Assembly (NCBI GenBank): GCA_900468065.1
Contig: UBTA01000102.1
Coordinates: forward strand, 1 to 40,587
DNA: 40,587 nt
Direction: 5' to 3'
Origin: Hyphomicrobiales bacterium
GTDB taxonomy: Bacteria > Pseudomonadota > Alphaproteobacteria > Rhizobiales > Rhizobiaceae
Both the position numbers and the translations under genes were made by a program. Below the pieces are notes generated by a model. The model had not been told where the DNA came from. It did not search any database and saw nothing but the letters and a program-made list of their open reading frames with translations. Below are positions 29,095 through 36,561 of this stretch, in pieces; positions within the stretch are counted from its first letter, which is position 1; every line of letters starts with the position of its first letter.

Positions 29095-29484
29095 GTGGCA
29101 AAAGCGGAACTTGGAACAAAACGCGCCGATCCGGAAACGGGCCGTAAATTCTACGACCTAAACAAGGACCCGATCGTTTCTCCCTATACCGGAAAATCCT
29201 ACCCGCTCTCCTTCTTCGAGGAAACATCCGTTGCCAAGGTAATGGAAAAGGCCGCCGAAGAAGACGAGGTTCAGGAAGTCGATACCGAGAACCCCGAAGT
29301 GGAACTGGTCTCGCTGGAGGATGCCGACAGCGAAGCAGCCGGCGGCGACGACATTCCGGATCTGGGCGATGACGACGTCGAAATCGAAGGCGATGACGAC
29401 GATACCTTCCTGGAAGCCGACGAAGACGACGAGGACGGCCTGTCCGACCTGATCGGCGTGTCGGACGACGACGACGAGGTCTAA
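29095..29484 (+). CDS. TIGR02300 family protein
   Basis: 129-residue acidic protein of the alphaproteobacterial TIGR02300 family, function unknown. N-terminal core VAKAELGTKRADPETGRKFY then DLNKDPIVSPYTGKSYP; the C-terminal half is almost entirely Asp/Glu. Many members have a zinc ribbon with two CPxCG knuckles at this place; here they read DPETG (12-16) and SPYTG (29-33), so all four cysteines are missing and metal binding is unlikely. From memory this loss is shared by other Rhizobiaceae. GTG 29095 is chosen because it opens at the conserved VAK start with AAGAGG about 9 bases upstream; an ATG at 29059 adds non-conserved residues. Followed by tRNA-Ala. Confidence 0.88.
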   Translation: MAKAELGTKRADPETGRKFYDLNKDPIVSPYTGKSYPLSFFEETSVAKVMEKAAEEDEVQEVDTENPEVELVSLEDADSEAAGGDDIPDLGDDDVEIEGDDDDTFLEADEDDEDGLSDLIGVSDDDDEV

Positions 29485-29507
29485 ACCTCTCAAGATTCAA
29501 ACAATTG

Positions 29508-29543
29508 GCGTCCGCGCGGGGTTTTCAACCCTCATGCGGACGC
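29508..29543. terminator. hairpin after the TIGR02300 gene, possible terminator
   Basis: GCGTCCGC (29508-29515) pairs with GCGGACGC (29536-29543), and the loop contains a smaller GGGTT/AACCC hairpin. It sits 24 bases after the stop. There is no T run behind it, so any termination would be factor-dependent. The 143 bases from here to the tRNA show nothing else clear. Confidence 0.45.
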
Positions 29544-29687
29544 AAGGCTCCGGGCTCACCGAATAAAAACTTGGCCCTTTGTCTTTTTCGGCTTGCCATC
29601 TTCAAAAAGCAGAAGTATGAAGCCGCCAACCGACCGGACAAACAGTTCGGACGGTCTTCCCGGAACCGGCCTAGCCGGACCCAAAAT

Positions 29688-29763
<76 letters not shown>

Positions 29764-29859
29764 AATTTTCAATTCCGCTTTTATAGTTTCCGCCGACGTC
29801 AGTTGTCGATCAACGGGCCACGCGATAAAGCTTGCCGGGAACCAGCAAGGGGCACGTCG

Positions 29860-30114
29860 ATGACGGATACACCATTTCAAAAAGGACCTTCGACCTGGCG
29901 CATCGTTCTTGCTGCCATATTGGACTTCCTCACCGCATTTTTCGTATTCGGCTATCTGGTGGCTTCGATTTTTGGCGGGAAGACCGAAGAGGGTTTCAAT
30001 CTCCAGGGTGGCCCGGCACTCTTGATGTTTGCGCTCGTCATTTCCTATTTCGTGATCGGCAACAGGTTCCTGGGCGGTACGATCTGGAAACGTATTCTGC
30101 GGGCGCAGCGCTGA
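29860..30114 (+). CDS. small RDD-like membrane protein
   Basis: 84-residue protein with two predicted membrane helices (about 16-38, LAAILDFLTAFFVFGYLVAS, and about 52-68, ALLMFALVISYFVIGN). The pattern ILDFLTAFF...FVIGNRFLGGTIWKRILRAQR matches the short end of RDD-family inner-membrane proteins, with the Asp in helix 1 and the GGTIWKRIL loop conserved. It is shorter than typical RDD proteins (about 130 or more residues), though miniature forms occur. ATG 29860 has AAGGGG 8 bases upstream. It stands alone after tRNA-Ala, with a 155-base gap to the next gene. Confidence 0.75.
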   Translation: MTDTPFQKGPSTWRIVLAAILDFLTAFFVFGYLVASIFGGKTEEGFNLQGGPALLMFALVISYFVIGNRFLGGTIWKRILRAQR

Positions 30115-30232
30115 ACACCGGCTGTCATCGCCCAAGGCCAACGGGCACTTCCAACGATGGCCAGGCTCTCCATTTCGACCAGTTTCAACGAAACTCCACG
30201 CCCATTGACTAAGCCGGCCCGAGCCTGTCCAA

Positions 30233-30258
30233 CATTGCCTTTAAAAAATAAGGCAATG
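30233..30258 (+). promoter_or_regulatory. perfect hairpin abutting the SDR ribosome-binding site
   Basis: CATTGCCTT (30233-30241) and AAGGCAATG (30250-30258) are perfect 9-base arms around TAAAAAAT. The right arm's last G is the first base of the Shine-Dalgarno sequence GAGGAG (30258-30263). It could be a repressor operator in the DNA or a leader hairpin affecting translation. No promoter downstream of it is possible before ATG 30270, so it is transcribed or overlaps the promoter. Confidence 0.5.
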
Positions 30259-30269
30259 AGGAGCAGATC

Positions 30270-31049
30270 ATGGATCTCGGGATCAACGGCAAGCGCGCAC
30301 TCGTTCTCGGCGGCAGCAAGGGGCTCGGGCGCGGGATTGCCGAAGCGCTGGCAGCAGAGGGGGCCGTTGTCGCTCTGACGGGCCGCGATCAGGCGAAGGC
30401 AGCGCAAAGTGCGGCGCAAATCGGTGATTCGGTTCGGGGCCTGGCGCTTGACCTTGCAAACCCCGATGCCATCGATCCGTTTCTCGAGCGGCTTGCGAGC
30501 GACTTCGGACAGATCGATATTCTGGTGCTCAACGGCGGCGGGCCGCCGCCGAGCCTTGCAGCCGAGATCGATCCGGTGTTCTGGCGCGCCCAGTTCGACA
30601 CGATGGTGCTGGCCGGCATGCGGATCACCAACCGGTTGCTGCCCGCCATGCGGCAGAACGGCTGGGGCCGCATCATGGCCGTGGCCTCCACCAGCATTCG
30701 AGAGCCTATCGCGGGCCTCACGGCCTCCAACGCGCTGCGCAGTGCCGTTGCCGGCTGGCTGAAGACGCTGGCGGGGGAAGTGGCGGCCGAAGGTGTTACC
30801 GTCAACATGCTTTTACCCGGCCGGCTGGCGACCGACAGGACGCTGAGCTTCGACAAAATGGATGCGGAGAGTGAAGGATTGAGCATCGAGACGGTTGCGG
30901 CGCGCAGCCAGTCGGACATTCCGGTCGGCCGCTATGGTACTCCGGCGGAGTTCGGGGCGGCTGCGGCGTTTCTAGCCAGCCGTCAGGCAGGCTACATTAC
31001 CGGCGTCGCACTGCCGATCGACGGCGGTCTCAGCCGGGCAATGCTATAG
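30270..31049 (+). CDS. SDR family protein with atypical active site
   Basis: 259-residue short-chain dehydrogenase/reductase-fold protein, presumably cytoplasmic. The nucleotide-binding loop is GGSKGLG (14-20) and the usual NNAG appears as NGGG (88-91). The catalytic YxxxK is replaced: the aligned segment STSIREPIAGLTASNALRSA has Leu150 and Asn154 where Tyr and Lys belong. The C-terminal PVGRYGTPAEFGAAAAFLAS and GVALPIDGGLSR are normal. From memory a subfamily annotated as 3-oxoacyl-ACP reductase-like shares this Leu/Asn pattern, so it is not a simple mutation. It may be a non-canonical reductase or a binding protein. The start ATG has GAGGAG 6 bases upstream, next to a perfect hairpin. Confidence 0.88.
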   Translation: MDLGINGKRALVLGGSKGLGRGIAEALAAEGAVVALTGRDQAKAAQSAAQIGDSVRGLALDLANPDAIDPFLERLASDFGQIDILVLNGGGPPPSLAAEIDPVFWRAQFDTMVLAGMRITNRLLPAMRQNGWGRIMAVASTSIREPIAGLTASNALRSAVAGWLKTLAGEVAAEGVTVNMLLPGRLATDRTLSFDKMDAESEGLSIETVAARSQSDIPVGRYGTPAEFGAAAAFLASRQAGYITGVALPIDGGLSRAML

Positions 31050-31075
31050 CCGAACTCACCGCGCATTGCGTTCCG

Positions 31076-31369
31076 TCAGCCGTCCAGCTGACGGACAGCC
31101 GAAGAGAACGACGCGTCCTGCTCGCTCGGCGCATCATCAAACCAAGCATTGCTGAATGTCAGATTGGCGACCGATACAGCTCTGCCGCTGTCGTCGCGAA
31201 CGACAACGGACACGGCACCGTTCGGCTGGTCGCCAATCTCGTCCTGAACGACATCCAGCAGGATCCGGCTGACCTCCCGTGTGACGCTTTCGCGCGTCGA
31301 TAGCTCCAACCCGCTCTCGTCGCGGGTTGCGCCGTCGCCATTGTGCAAATCGAAAAAGTACCGGCTCAT
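31076..31369 (-). CDS. DUF6894 family protein
   Basis: 97-residue soluble protein with the DUF6894 pattern MSRYFFDLHNGD, RDESGLELSTRESVTREVSR, and VVVRDDSGRAVSVANLTF; a serine-rich tail follows. The family is abundant in Rhizobiales, has no known function, and often occurs beside regulators. ATG 31369 is chosen because it opens at the conserved SRYFFD core; the much longer frame upstream is antisense to the Crp/Fnr gene. Divergent from that regulator across a 138-base region containing an inverted repeat, so the two may be co-regulated. Confidence 0.85.
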   Translation of the reverse strand: MSRYFFDLHNGDGATRDESGLELSTRESVTREVSRILLDVVQDEIGDQPNGAVSVVVRDDSGRAVSVANLTFSNAWFDDAPSEQDASFSSAVRQLDG

Positions 31370-31391
31370 GACTTTTACATCCCTTTGACCG

Positions 31392-31426
31392 TTCAGGAAT
31401 TCGCCGGAATGAAAATAGTTCCTGAA
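31392..31426. promoter_or_regulatory. inverted repeat between the DUF6894 and Crp/Fnr genes
   Basis: TTCAGGAA (31392-31399) and TTCCTGAA (31419-31426) are perfect 8-base arms 19 bases apart, in the divergent promoter region. The wide spacing fits two half-sites of a dimer or two overlapping sites rather than a typical Crp/Fnr site (TTGAT-N4-ATCAA). Closer to the regulator start, GGGAT (31481-31485)/ATCCC (31499-31503) can form a leader hairpin. Confidence 0.4.
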
Positions 31427-31507
31427 ATCAAGGAGATTCATCGTCCATGTGTCAATGTTAAATGAGCCCGGGCCGTTTGTGGGATAGGTGGAGAGCCCAT
31501 CCCTCAC

Positions 31508-32242
31508 ATGGCATGCCGCAAATTGATCGATTCCCTCCTTCTCAACCTCCAAAGCCATGATGTGGTTTCGTCTCACGAGATAGCCTTGCTCCGAAACCTG
31601 ATCTGGCGTGACCGGCGCTTCAAGGTAGACGAGGAGATCGTCATCGAAGGCTCGCGGCCGGGCTACAGCACGCTTTTGATCGATGGCTTTGCGGCGCGCT
31701 ACAAATTCCTGGCCGATGGGACGCGCCAGATCACCGCGCTGCACATTGCCGGCGATTTCGTCGATCTGCACGCGTTTCTGCTCAAGACGATGGACCACGG
31801 CATCGTTGCCATGTCGCAATGCCATGTGGCGTTCGTCGAACACGCTGACCTCAAGGCCATCACCGAATCGCAGCCGCATCTCAGCCGCCTGCTCTGGCTG
31901 GACACCCTGATCGACGGCGCCATCCATCGCGAATGGATCGTCGCGATGGGACGGCGCTCGAAGAAATCGCATCTCGCCCATTTGGTCTGTGAGCTGTTCA
32001 TGCGGCTGCAGGTGGTTGGCCGCACCACCGGCTACAGTTTCCATTTTCCGCTGACGCAGGTGGAGCTGGCCGATGTGCTCGGCATATCGCTGGTGCATCT
32101 CAACAAGACCCTGCAGATCCTACGCAAGGCCGAGCTTCTGACCTGGATCGGCCAGATGATCACCATTCTCGACTGGACGCGCCTGCAGGAACTGGCACAG
32201 TTTGACCCGACCTATCTCAGCCAGACGGTCGAGCCACGGTAG
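31508..32242 (+). CDS. Crp/Fnr family transcriptional regulator
   Basis: 244-residue regulator: N-terminal cyclic-nucleotide-binding-like beta-roll (about 30-140, with EEIVIEGSRPGYSTLLIDGF and LHIAGDFVDLHAFLL), a dimer helix, and a C-terminal helix-turn-helix (about 180-225, FPLTQVELADVLGISLVHLN). It lacks the N-terminal cysteine cluster of oxygen-sensing FNR and the full cAMP pocket of Crp, so its signal is unknown; it resembles the many uncharacterised rhizobial members. ATG 31508 is used, though the best purine-rich stretch (GGAG near 31490) is 13 or more bases upstream. The tauC gene converges on it with a 17-base gap. Confidence 0.9.
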   Translation: MACRKLIDSLLLNLQSHDVVSSHEIALLRNLIWRDRRFKVDEEIVIEGSRPGYSTLLIDGFAARYKFLADGTRQITALHIAGDFVDLHAFLLKTMDHGIVAMSQCHVAFVEHADLKAITESQPHLSRLLWLDTLIDGAIHREWIVAMGRRSKKSHLAHLVCELFMRLQVVGRTTGYSFHFPLTQVELADVLGISLVHLNKTLQILRKAELLTWIGQMITILDWTRLQELAQFDPTYLSQTVEPR

Positions 32243-32259
32243 CCGGCGCTATACCGACG

Positions 32260-33108
32260 TCACCGATGCGCCGCCCAGGGCACGAACCAGCGTTCCAGCA
32301 GTCGCGCCAGGATTTCGAAGAGAAACGCGATCGCGGCAATGACGATGATGCCGGCAATCACGATGTCGGTGACGAGAAATTGCGCGGCCGACTGGATCAT
32401 GAAACCGAGGCCTCGGCTTGCGGCCACCAGTTCGGCTGCCACCAGCGTCGACCAGCCGGCACCGAGCGCGATGCGGGTTCCGGTCAGGATCGACGGGATG
32501 GTGCTGGGCAGGATCACCTGCAAGAGGATCTGCAGGCGGGTCGCCCCGAACGATCTGGCAGCATTGATGAAATCGGCCGGAGCCGATTTGACGCCGGCCG
32601 CCGTCGACAGGATGACCGGAGGCAACATGGCGAGCGCGATGACGGTGATCTTCGAGGCCTCGCCGATGCCGATCCAGATGATGATCAGCGGCAGATAGGC
32701 CAGCGGCGGCAGCGGCCGCAGGAACTCCACGATCGGATCAAGAATGCCTTTGCCGATCCGGCTGGTGCCGATGGCAAGGCCGGCTGGAATACCGATGATG
32801 AGGGCAACCGCAAGCGCTGCGAAGATGCGCAGCAGGCTGGCCAGCGTATGTTCGGCAAGGGTCGAATCGACGAAGCCATTGACCGCAACGGAATAGATCG
32901 CCTTCAGCACGATCAGAGGCGACGGCAGGAAGAGCGGCGACACCAGCCCATAGGCCGAGGCAAGGCTCCAGGCGGCAATGATGACGGCAATGGTTACCAG
33001 CGAGACCGGCAGGGTTCCGAGGCTGCGCCTGGGCTTCGGCGCCTCGGTGACGACATCCCCGGGCATGGTCGGCGTGACGGGTATGACGGTGCCGATGTTG
33101 ATGGTCAT
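32260..33108 (-). CDS. ABC transporter permease, TauC/SsuC type
   Basis: 282-residue inner-membrane permease with about 6-7 helices after a polar N-terminus, and the cytoplasmic coupling loop DFINAARSFGATRLQILLQVILPSTIPSILTGTRIALG (EAA-type). TauC/SsuC-family signature: FLRPLPPLAYLPLIIIWIGIG and AAELVAASRGLGFMI. It would form the membrane channel of a sulfonate or taurine-like importer with the adjacent ATPase and binding protein. Its ATG overlaps the ATPase gene's TGA (ATGA), so the two are translationally coupled. Nitrate or aliphatic-sulfonate substrates cannot be separated by sequence alone; context favours organosulfur. Confidence 0.92.
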   Translation of the reverse strand: MTINIGTVIPVTPTMPGDVVTEAPKPRRSLGTLPVSLVTIAVIIAAWSLASAYGLVSPLFLPSPLIVLKAIYSVAVNGFVDSTLAEHTLASLLRIFAALAVALIIGIPAGLAIGTSRIGKGILDPIVEFLRPLPPLAYLPLIIIWIGIGEASKITVIALAMLPPVILSTAAGVKSAPADFINAARSFGATRLQILLQVILPSTIPSILTGTRIALGAGWSTLVAAELVAASRGLGFMIQSAAQFLVTDIVIAGIIVIAAIAFLFEILARLLERWFVPWAAHR

Positions 33109-33902
33109 GCCGCTTCTTCCTCGCTATCCGCATGAATGAGACCGTTCAGGCCATCGTGAAGACGCCGGTATTCCGGCGAGTCCCTGATATCCTGCAGGGA
33201 TTTTCCGCCGAGCAGCTGCCTGCCGAAGCTTGCCGGGATATCGGCGATGATACGGCCCGGGTTGGGCGCCAGCACGATGACGCGGGTGGCGAGCAGCATG
33301 GCCTCCTCGATACTGTGGGTGATCAAAAGCGCGCCGGTCTTGCTGTCCGACCAGACCTTGAGCAGAAATTGCTGCAGGCGGGTGCGGGTCAGCGCATCGA
33401 GCGCGCCGAGCGGCTCGTCGAGGAGCAGGAAACGCGGCTGAGACGCCAGCGCGCGGGCAATGCCGACACGCTGACGCATGCCGCCCGACAGCTCCCAAAT
33501 ATTCTTGGCGCCGGCATTTTCGAGGCCGACCTTGGCCAGCAGATCATCTGCGCTCAGCCGGCGTTCGCCCTTAGCGACCCCCTTGAGCTTCAGCGGAAAG
33601 GCGACATTGTCGCGGGCATTGAGCCAGGGATAGAGGGCATCATCCTGGAAGACGACCGCACGATCGGCGGCTGGCCCGGTAATGTCGGTGCCATCCACCG
33701 ACACGCGGCCGGATGTGGGCTTGAGGAAGCCGGCAGCAAGATTGAGCAGGCTGGTCTTGCCGGAGCCGGAGCGGCCGATGACCACAATGAATTCATCCGA
33801 GGCGAGATGCAGCGTTATACCATCCAGCACCAGCCGCGTCCGGCTGATATTGCGATCGGCCGGAAATGCCAGGGATACGGATTGCAGCGACAGGATGCTC
33901 AT
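33105..33902 (-). CDS. ABC transporter ATP-binding protein, TauB/SsuB type
   Basis: 265-residue ATPase of a nitrate/sulfonate/taurine-type importer. Walker A GRSGSGKT at 43-50, Q-loop VVFQDDALYPWLNA, signature LSGGMRQR at 138-145, Walker B LLLDEP at 159-164, and switch His in LLITHSIEEAM. ATG 33902 is chosen because the conserved fold begins directly after it; the upstream in-frame extension is antisense to the end of the binding-protein gene. The ribosome-binding site is weak, and a strong hairpin lies in the 58-base gap between this gene and the binding-protein gene. It overlaps the permease start by 4 bases. Confidence 0.93.
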   Translation of the reverse strand: MSILSLQSVSLAFPADRNISRTRLVLDGITLHLASDEFIVVIGRSGSGKTSLLNLAAGFLKPTSGRVSVDGTDITGPAADRAVVFQDDALYPWLNARDNVAFPLKLKGVAKGERRLSADDLLAKVGLENAGAKNIWELSGGMRQRVGIARALASQPRFLLLDEPLGALDALTRTRLQQFLLKVWSDSKTGALLITHSIEEAMLLATRVIVLAPNPGRIIADIPASFGRQLLGGKSLQDIRDSPEYRRLHDGLNGLIHADSEEEAA

Positions 33903-33921
33903 GATCACACCGATGGTTTGC

Positions 33922-33962
33922 GGCGCTGGACTCCGTGATGGATTCCAGCGCCTGTTTTTTTT
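33922..33962 (+). terminator. intercistronic hairpin with T run pointing against the tau-type operon
   Basis: GGCGCTGGA (33922-33930) pairs with TCCAGCGCC (33944-33952), followed on the plus strand by TG and eight Ts (33955-33962). That is an intrinsic terminator for rightward, antisense transcription. For the leftward operon the T run precedes the stem, so it would act as a stabilising or processing hairpin between the binding-protein and ATPase genes. Confidence 0.6.
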
Positions 33963-34971
33963 AGAGACCAGCCTTGGCGGCTTCGACGACCCAGCGCGAC
34001 GAGACGTAGGGTGCGTAGTCAGGAAGAACCGCCGGAATTTTGCCCTGCTCCAACAGGAAGGCCGAGGTTTCCGCCGCCGCCTTTGCCGTGCCGCCGCCGA
34101 GCAGATCGGCACCGGCCTGCTCCTTGAGAGACGGGAAGTGATACCCCTTCAGGAGAGCCGGAACTTCCTCGACCTTTGCGCCGGTGAGCTTGGCGATCTT
34201 TGCGGCTTCCGGCGATGCGGCATTCCAGCTGTCCGGATTGGCCAGATAGGATGCGTAGGCCTTGCCGGTCACCTGGACGAAGCCGGTGACGATTTCTGGA
34301 TGTTCTTCGGCGAACTTCTTGCTGACGATCCAGGCGTCGAAGGTCGGACCGCCCCAGGCGGCGACGTCCGCGGACGTTGCCAGCACGCTACCGGTCTTCT
34401 TCAGCTCGGACAGGACTGGATCCCAGACGTAAGCGCCATCGATATCGCCGCGCTCCCAGGCGGCCGCGATTTCCGGCGGCCGCAGGTTGAGGATTTCGAC
34501 CGACTTCGGATCGACCTTCCAGTGCTTCAGCGCCGTCAGCAGGCTATAGTGGGCGGTGGAGACGAAGGGCGTTGCGATTTTCTTGCCGGCAAGACCTTCG
34601 GGCTTGTCGATACCCTTGACGGCCAGCGCTTCGGCTTCCGAGATCAGACCGACGACGAAGATCGTCTCGATCGGGATTTCGCGGCTGGCGGCAGCAGCAA
34701 GCGGCGAGGAGCCGACATAGCCGATATCGAGCGAGCCGGAGGCGATTGCGGTGATCACATCGGCACCGCTGTCGAATTTCTGCCAGTTGATCTTGGCGCC
34801 GGTGACCTTTTCATAGGTCCCGTCGGCCTGCGGCACGCGCGATGGCTCGACGATCGGCTGGTAGCCGATGTTGACGTCGACATCGGCGGCGTAGGAAAAA
34901 TTGCTCTGCGTTGCAAAGGCGAGAACAGCCAAGGTGGCGGTTCCCAAAAGGCGGCGTCGGTTGATTGTCAT
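33961..34971 (-). CDS. ABC transporter substrate-binding protein, TauA/SsuA type
   Basis: 336-residue periplasmic binding protein that would deliver taurine, an alkanesulfonate or a similar compound to the adjacent permease and ATPase. The signal peptide is clear (MTINRRRLLGTATLAVLAFA..., cleavage near FSYAADV at about residue 30), with a twin-Arg-like start. The mature part shows the TauA-type layout: VNIGYQPIVEPSRVPQADGT, FDSGADVITAIASGSLDIGY, VGSSPLAAAASREIP and GDIDGAYVWDPVLSELKKTG. ATG 34971 has GAGAGGGA upstream. First gene of the leftward importer operon, divergent from the flavin monooxygenase across a 218-base AT-rich region with two dyads. Confidence 0.92.
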   Translation of the reverse strand: MTINRRRLLGTATLAVLAFATQSNFSYAADVDVNIGYQPIVEPSRVPQADGTYEKVTGAKINWQKFDSGADVITAIASGSLDIGYVGSSPLAAAASREIPIETIFVVGLISEAEALAVKGIDKPEGLAGKKIATPFVSTAHYSLLTALKHWKVDPKSVEILNLRPPEIAAAWERGDIDGAYVWDPVLSELKKTGSVLATSADVAAWGGPTFDAWIVSKKFAEEHPEIVTGFVQVTGKAYASYLANPDSWNAASPEAAKIAKLTGAKVEEVPALLKGYHFPSLKEQAGADLLGGGTAKAAAETSAFLLEQGKIPAVLPDYAPYVSSRWVVEAAKAGL

Positions 34972-35043
34972 GTCCCTCTCCCGGCAATGGTTCAATGGCA
35001 TTCCGCGCCGAAGGCTCCGGTGGAATGATGTTTAATCATTGTA

Positions 35044-35058
35044 AAATTCATAGAATTT
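35044..35058. promoter_or_regulatory. dyad AAATTC-ATA-GAATTT in the divergent promoter region
   Basis: A 6-3-6 perfect inverted repeat in an AT-rich stretch, 73 bases upstream of the TauA-type gene. It is compatible with a LysR-type (CysB/Cbl-like) or other dimeric regulator controlling the importer operon, but no regulator gene is adjacent. Identity of the binding protein is unknown. Confidence 0.4.
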
Positions 35059-35078
35059 ATAGAGATAAAAAATTCCCG

Positions 35079-35106
35079 GATTCGCGATGCTTTCGTAATG
35101 CGAATC
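35079..35106. promoter_or_regulatory. dyad GATTCGC-N14-GCGAATC in the divergent promoter region
   Basis: Perfect 7-base arms 14 bases apart (35079-35085, 35100-35106), about 85 bases upstream of the flavin monooxygenase start. It sits between the AT-rich importer promoter and the monooxygenase and could serve either. It could equally be a hairpin in an RNA leader. Confidence 0.4.
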
Positions 35107-35189
35107 TAAATTAACGAAGGACTTGGGTCTTTTCGCCGGAATGGTACAAAACAGAGAAAAATGCGACCGAAAGACAGGGAAACGGCACG

Positions 35190-36557
35190 ATGAAGACAAT
35201 GCAGATCTACGCCTTCGACATGAACTGCGTCGGACACATCAACCATGGTCTGTGGACACATCCGCGCGATCAGTCGATGCGCTATACTGACCTCGACTAC
35301 TGGACGGATCTGGCCATCACCGCGGAACGCGGCAAGCTGGACGGGCTGTTCCTGGCGGATATTGTCGGGGTTTACGATGTCTACAAAGGCAGCCCGGCCC
35401 CAACGATCGAGACCGCAGCGCAGATCCCGGTCAACGATCCGCTGATCCCGATTTCAGCCATGGCGCATGTCACCAAACATCTGGGCTTCGGCGTCACCGT
35501 CAACACCACCTACGAGCCGCCGTTTCTTCTGGCGCGGCGCATGTCGACGCTGGATCACCTCACCAAGGGGCGGATCGGCTGGAACATCGTCACCGGCTAT
35601 CTCGACAGCGCCGCCCGCAGCATGGGCATGGAACGGCAGCCGGAGCATGATGCCCGCTACGATGCCGCTGAAGAATATCTCGAGGTACTCTACAAGCTCT
35701 GGGAGGGCAGTTGGGACGACGATGCTGTGCTGCGCGACAAGACGGGCCGGATATTTGCCGACCCCACCCGCGTCCGGGCCGTGCGGCATGAGGGGCGCTA
35801 CCGCAAGATGGAGGGCATCCATCTCAGCGAGCCATCGCTGCAGCGCACGCCACTCCTGTTTCAGGCCGGCGCCTCGGCGCGGGGTCAGGATTTTGCAGGA
35901 AAACATGCGGAATGCGTGTTCATCGCCAGTGCCGCGCCGCAGGCCGCAAAACCCATTGTTGAAGGTTTGCGCCGAAAGGCAGAGTCGTTCGGACGGGGCA
36001 GCGATGCCTTGCGTATCCTCAACCTTCTGACTGTCGTCGTCGGGCGGACGGAGAAGGAAGCGCAGGACAAGCTGGAAGACTATCGCCGTTATGCCAGCAT
36101 CGAAGCATCGCTGGCCCATTATTCCAGCTCCATCGGCATCGATCTATCCCAATATGGGCTGGATGAGCCGATCGAACAATTGACCACCAATGCCAACCAA
36201 TCGGCGCTGGCAGCGATCACCAAGCAAGCGGCCAAGCCCGTGACAGTCCGGCAGATTACCGAGCAGATGGTGCTGGGCAGCCGGATGAAGCCGGTCGTCG
36301 GCTCATCCGAGCAGATTGCCGATCATTTGCAGATGTGGATCGAGGAAGCCGGTATCGACGGCTTCAACCTCGCCCGTACCGTGGCGCCGGAGAGCCTTGC
36401 GGATTTCGTCGATCTGGTCGTGCCGGTGTTGCAAGAGCGCGGCCTGTTCAAGGCAGATTATGCCGAGGGACCGCTGCGGCAGAAACTGTTCGGCTGCGAA
36501 AATGGAAGACTGACCGCCTCCCACCCCGCCGCCGCTTTCAGGCACAATAGAGATTAG
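35190..36557 (+). CDS. LLM-class flavin-dependent monooxygenase (NtaA/SnaA/DszA type)
   Basis: 455-residue FMNH2-dependent monooxygenase of the bacterial luciferase-like superfamily, in the subgroup that includes nitrilotriacetate, pristinamycin and dibenzothiophene-sulfone monooxygenases. TIM-barrel features: FDMNCVGHINHGLWTHP, LDGLFLADIVGVYDVYKG, TTYEPPFLLARRMSTLDHLT, RIGWNIVTGYLDSAARSMG (FMN region) and LLFQAGASARGQDFAGKHAE. The start ATG follows AGGGAAA. It needs a separate flavin reductase, not found here. Divergent from a TauABC-type importer and convergent with metNIQ (4-base gap), it probably oxidises an imported organosulfur compound to free sulfite, but substrates of this subgroup are diverse. 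Confidence 0.9.
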   Translation: MKTMQIYAFDMNCVGHINHGLWTHPRDQSMRYTDLDYWTDLAITAERGKLDGLFLADIVGVYDVYKGSPAPTIETAAQIPVNDPLIPISAMAHVTKHLGFGVTVNTTYEPPFLLARRMSTLDHLTKGRIGWNIVTGYLDSAARSMGMERQPEHDARYDAAEEYLEVLYKLWEGSWDDDAVLRDKTGRIFADPTRVRAVRHEGRYRKMEGIHLSEPSLQRTPLLFQAGASARGQDFAGKHAECVFIASAAPQAAKPIVEGLRRKAESFGRGSDALRILNLLTVVVGRTEKEAQDKLEDYRRYASIEASLAHYSSSIGIDLSQYGLDEPIEQLTTNANQSALAAITKQAAKPVTVRQITEQMVLGSRMKPVVGSSEQIADHLQMWIEEAGIDGFNLARTVAPESLADFVDLVVPVLQERGLFKADYAEGPLRQKLFGCENGRLTASHPAAAFRHNRD

Positions 36558-36561
36558 ACGG

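Noticed and set aside
28734..29147. 137-codon frame between cmk and the TIGR02300 gene
   Set aside because: No ribosome-binding site, overlaps the TIGR02300 start by about 50 bases in another frame, and the second half does not look like a protein.
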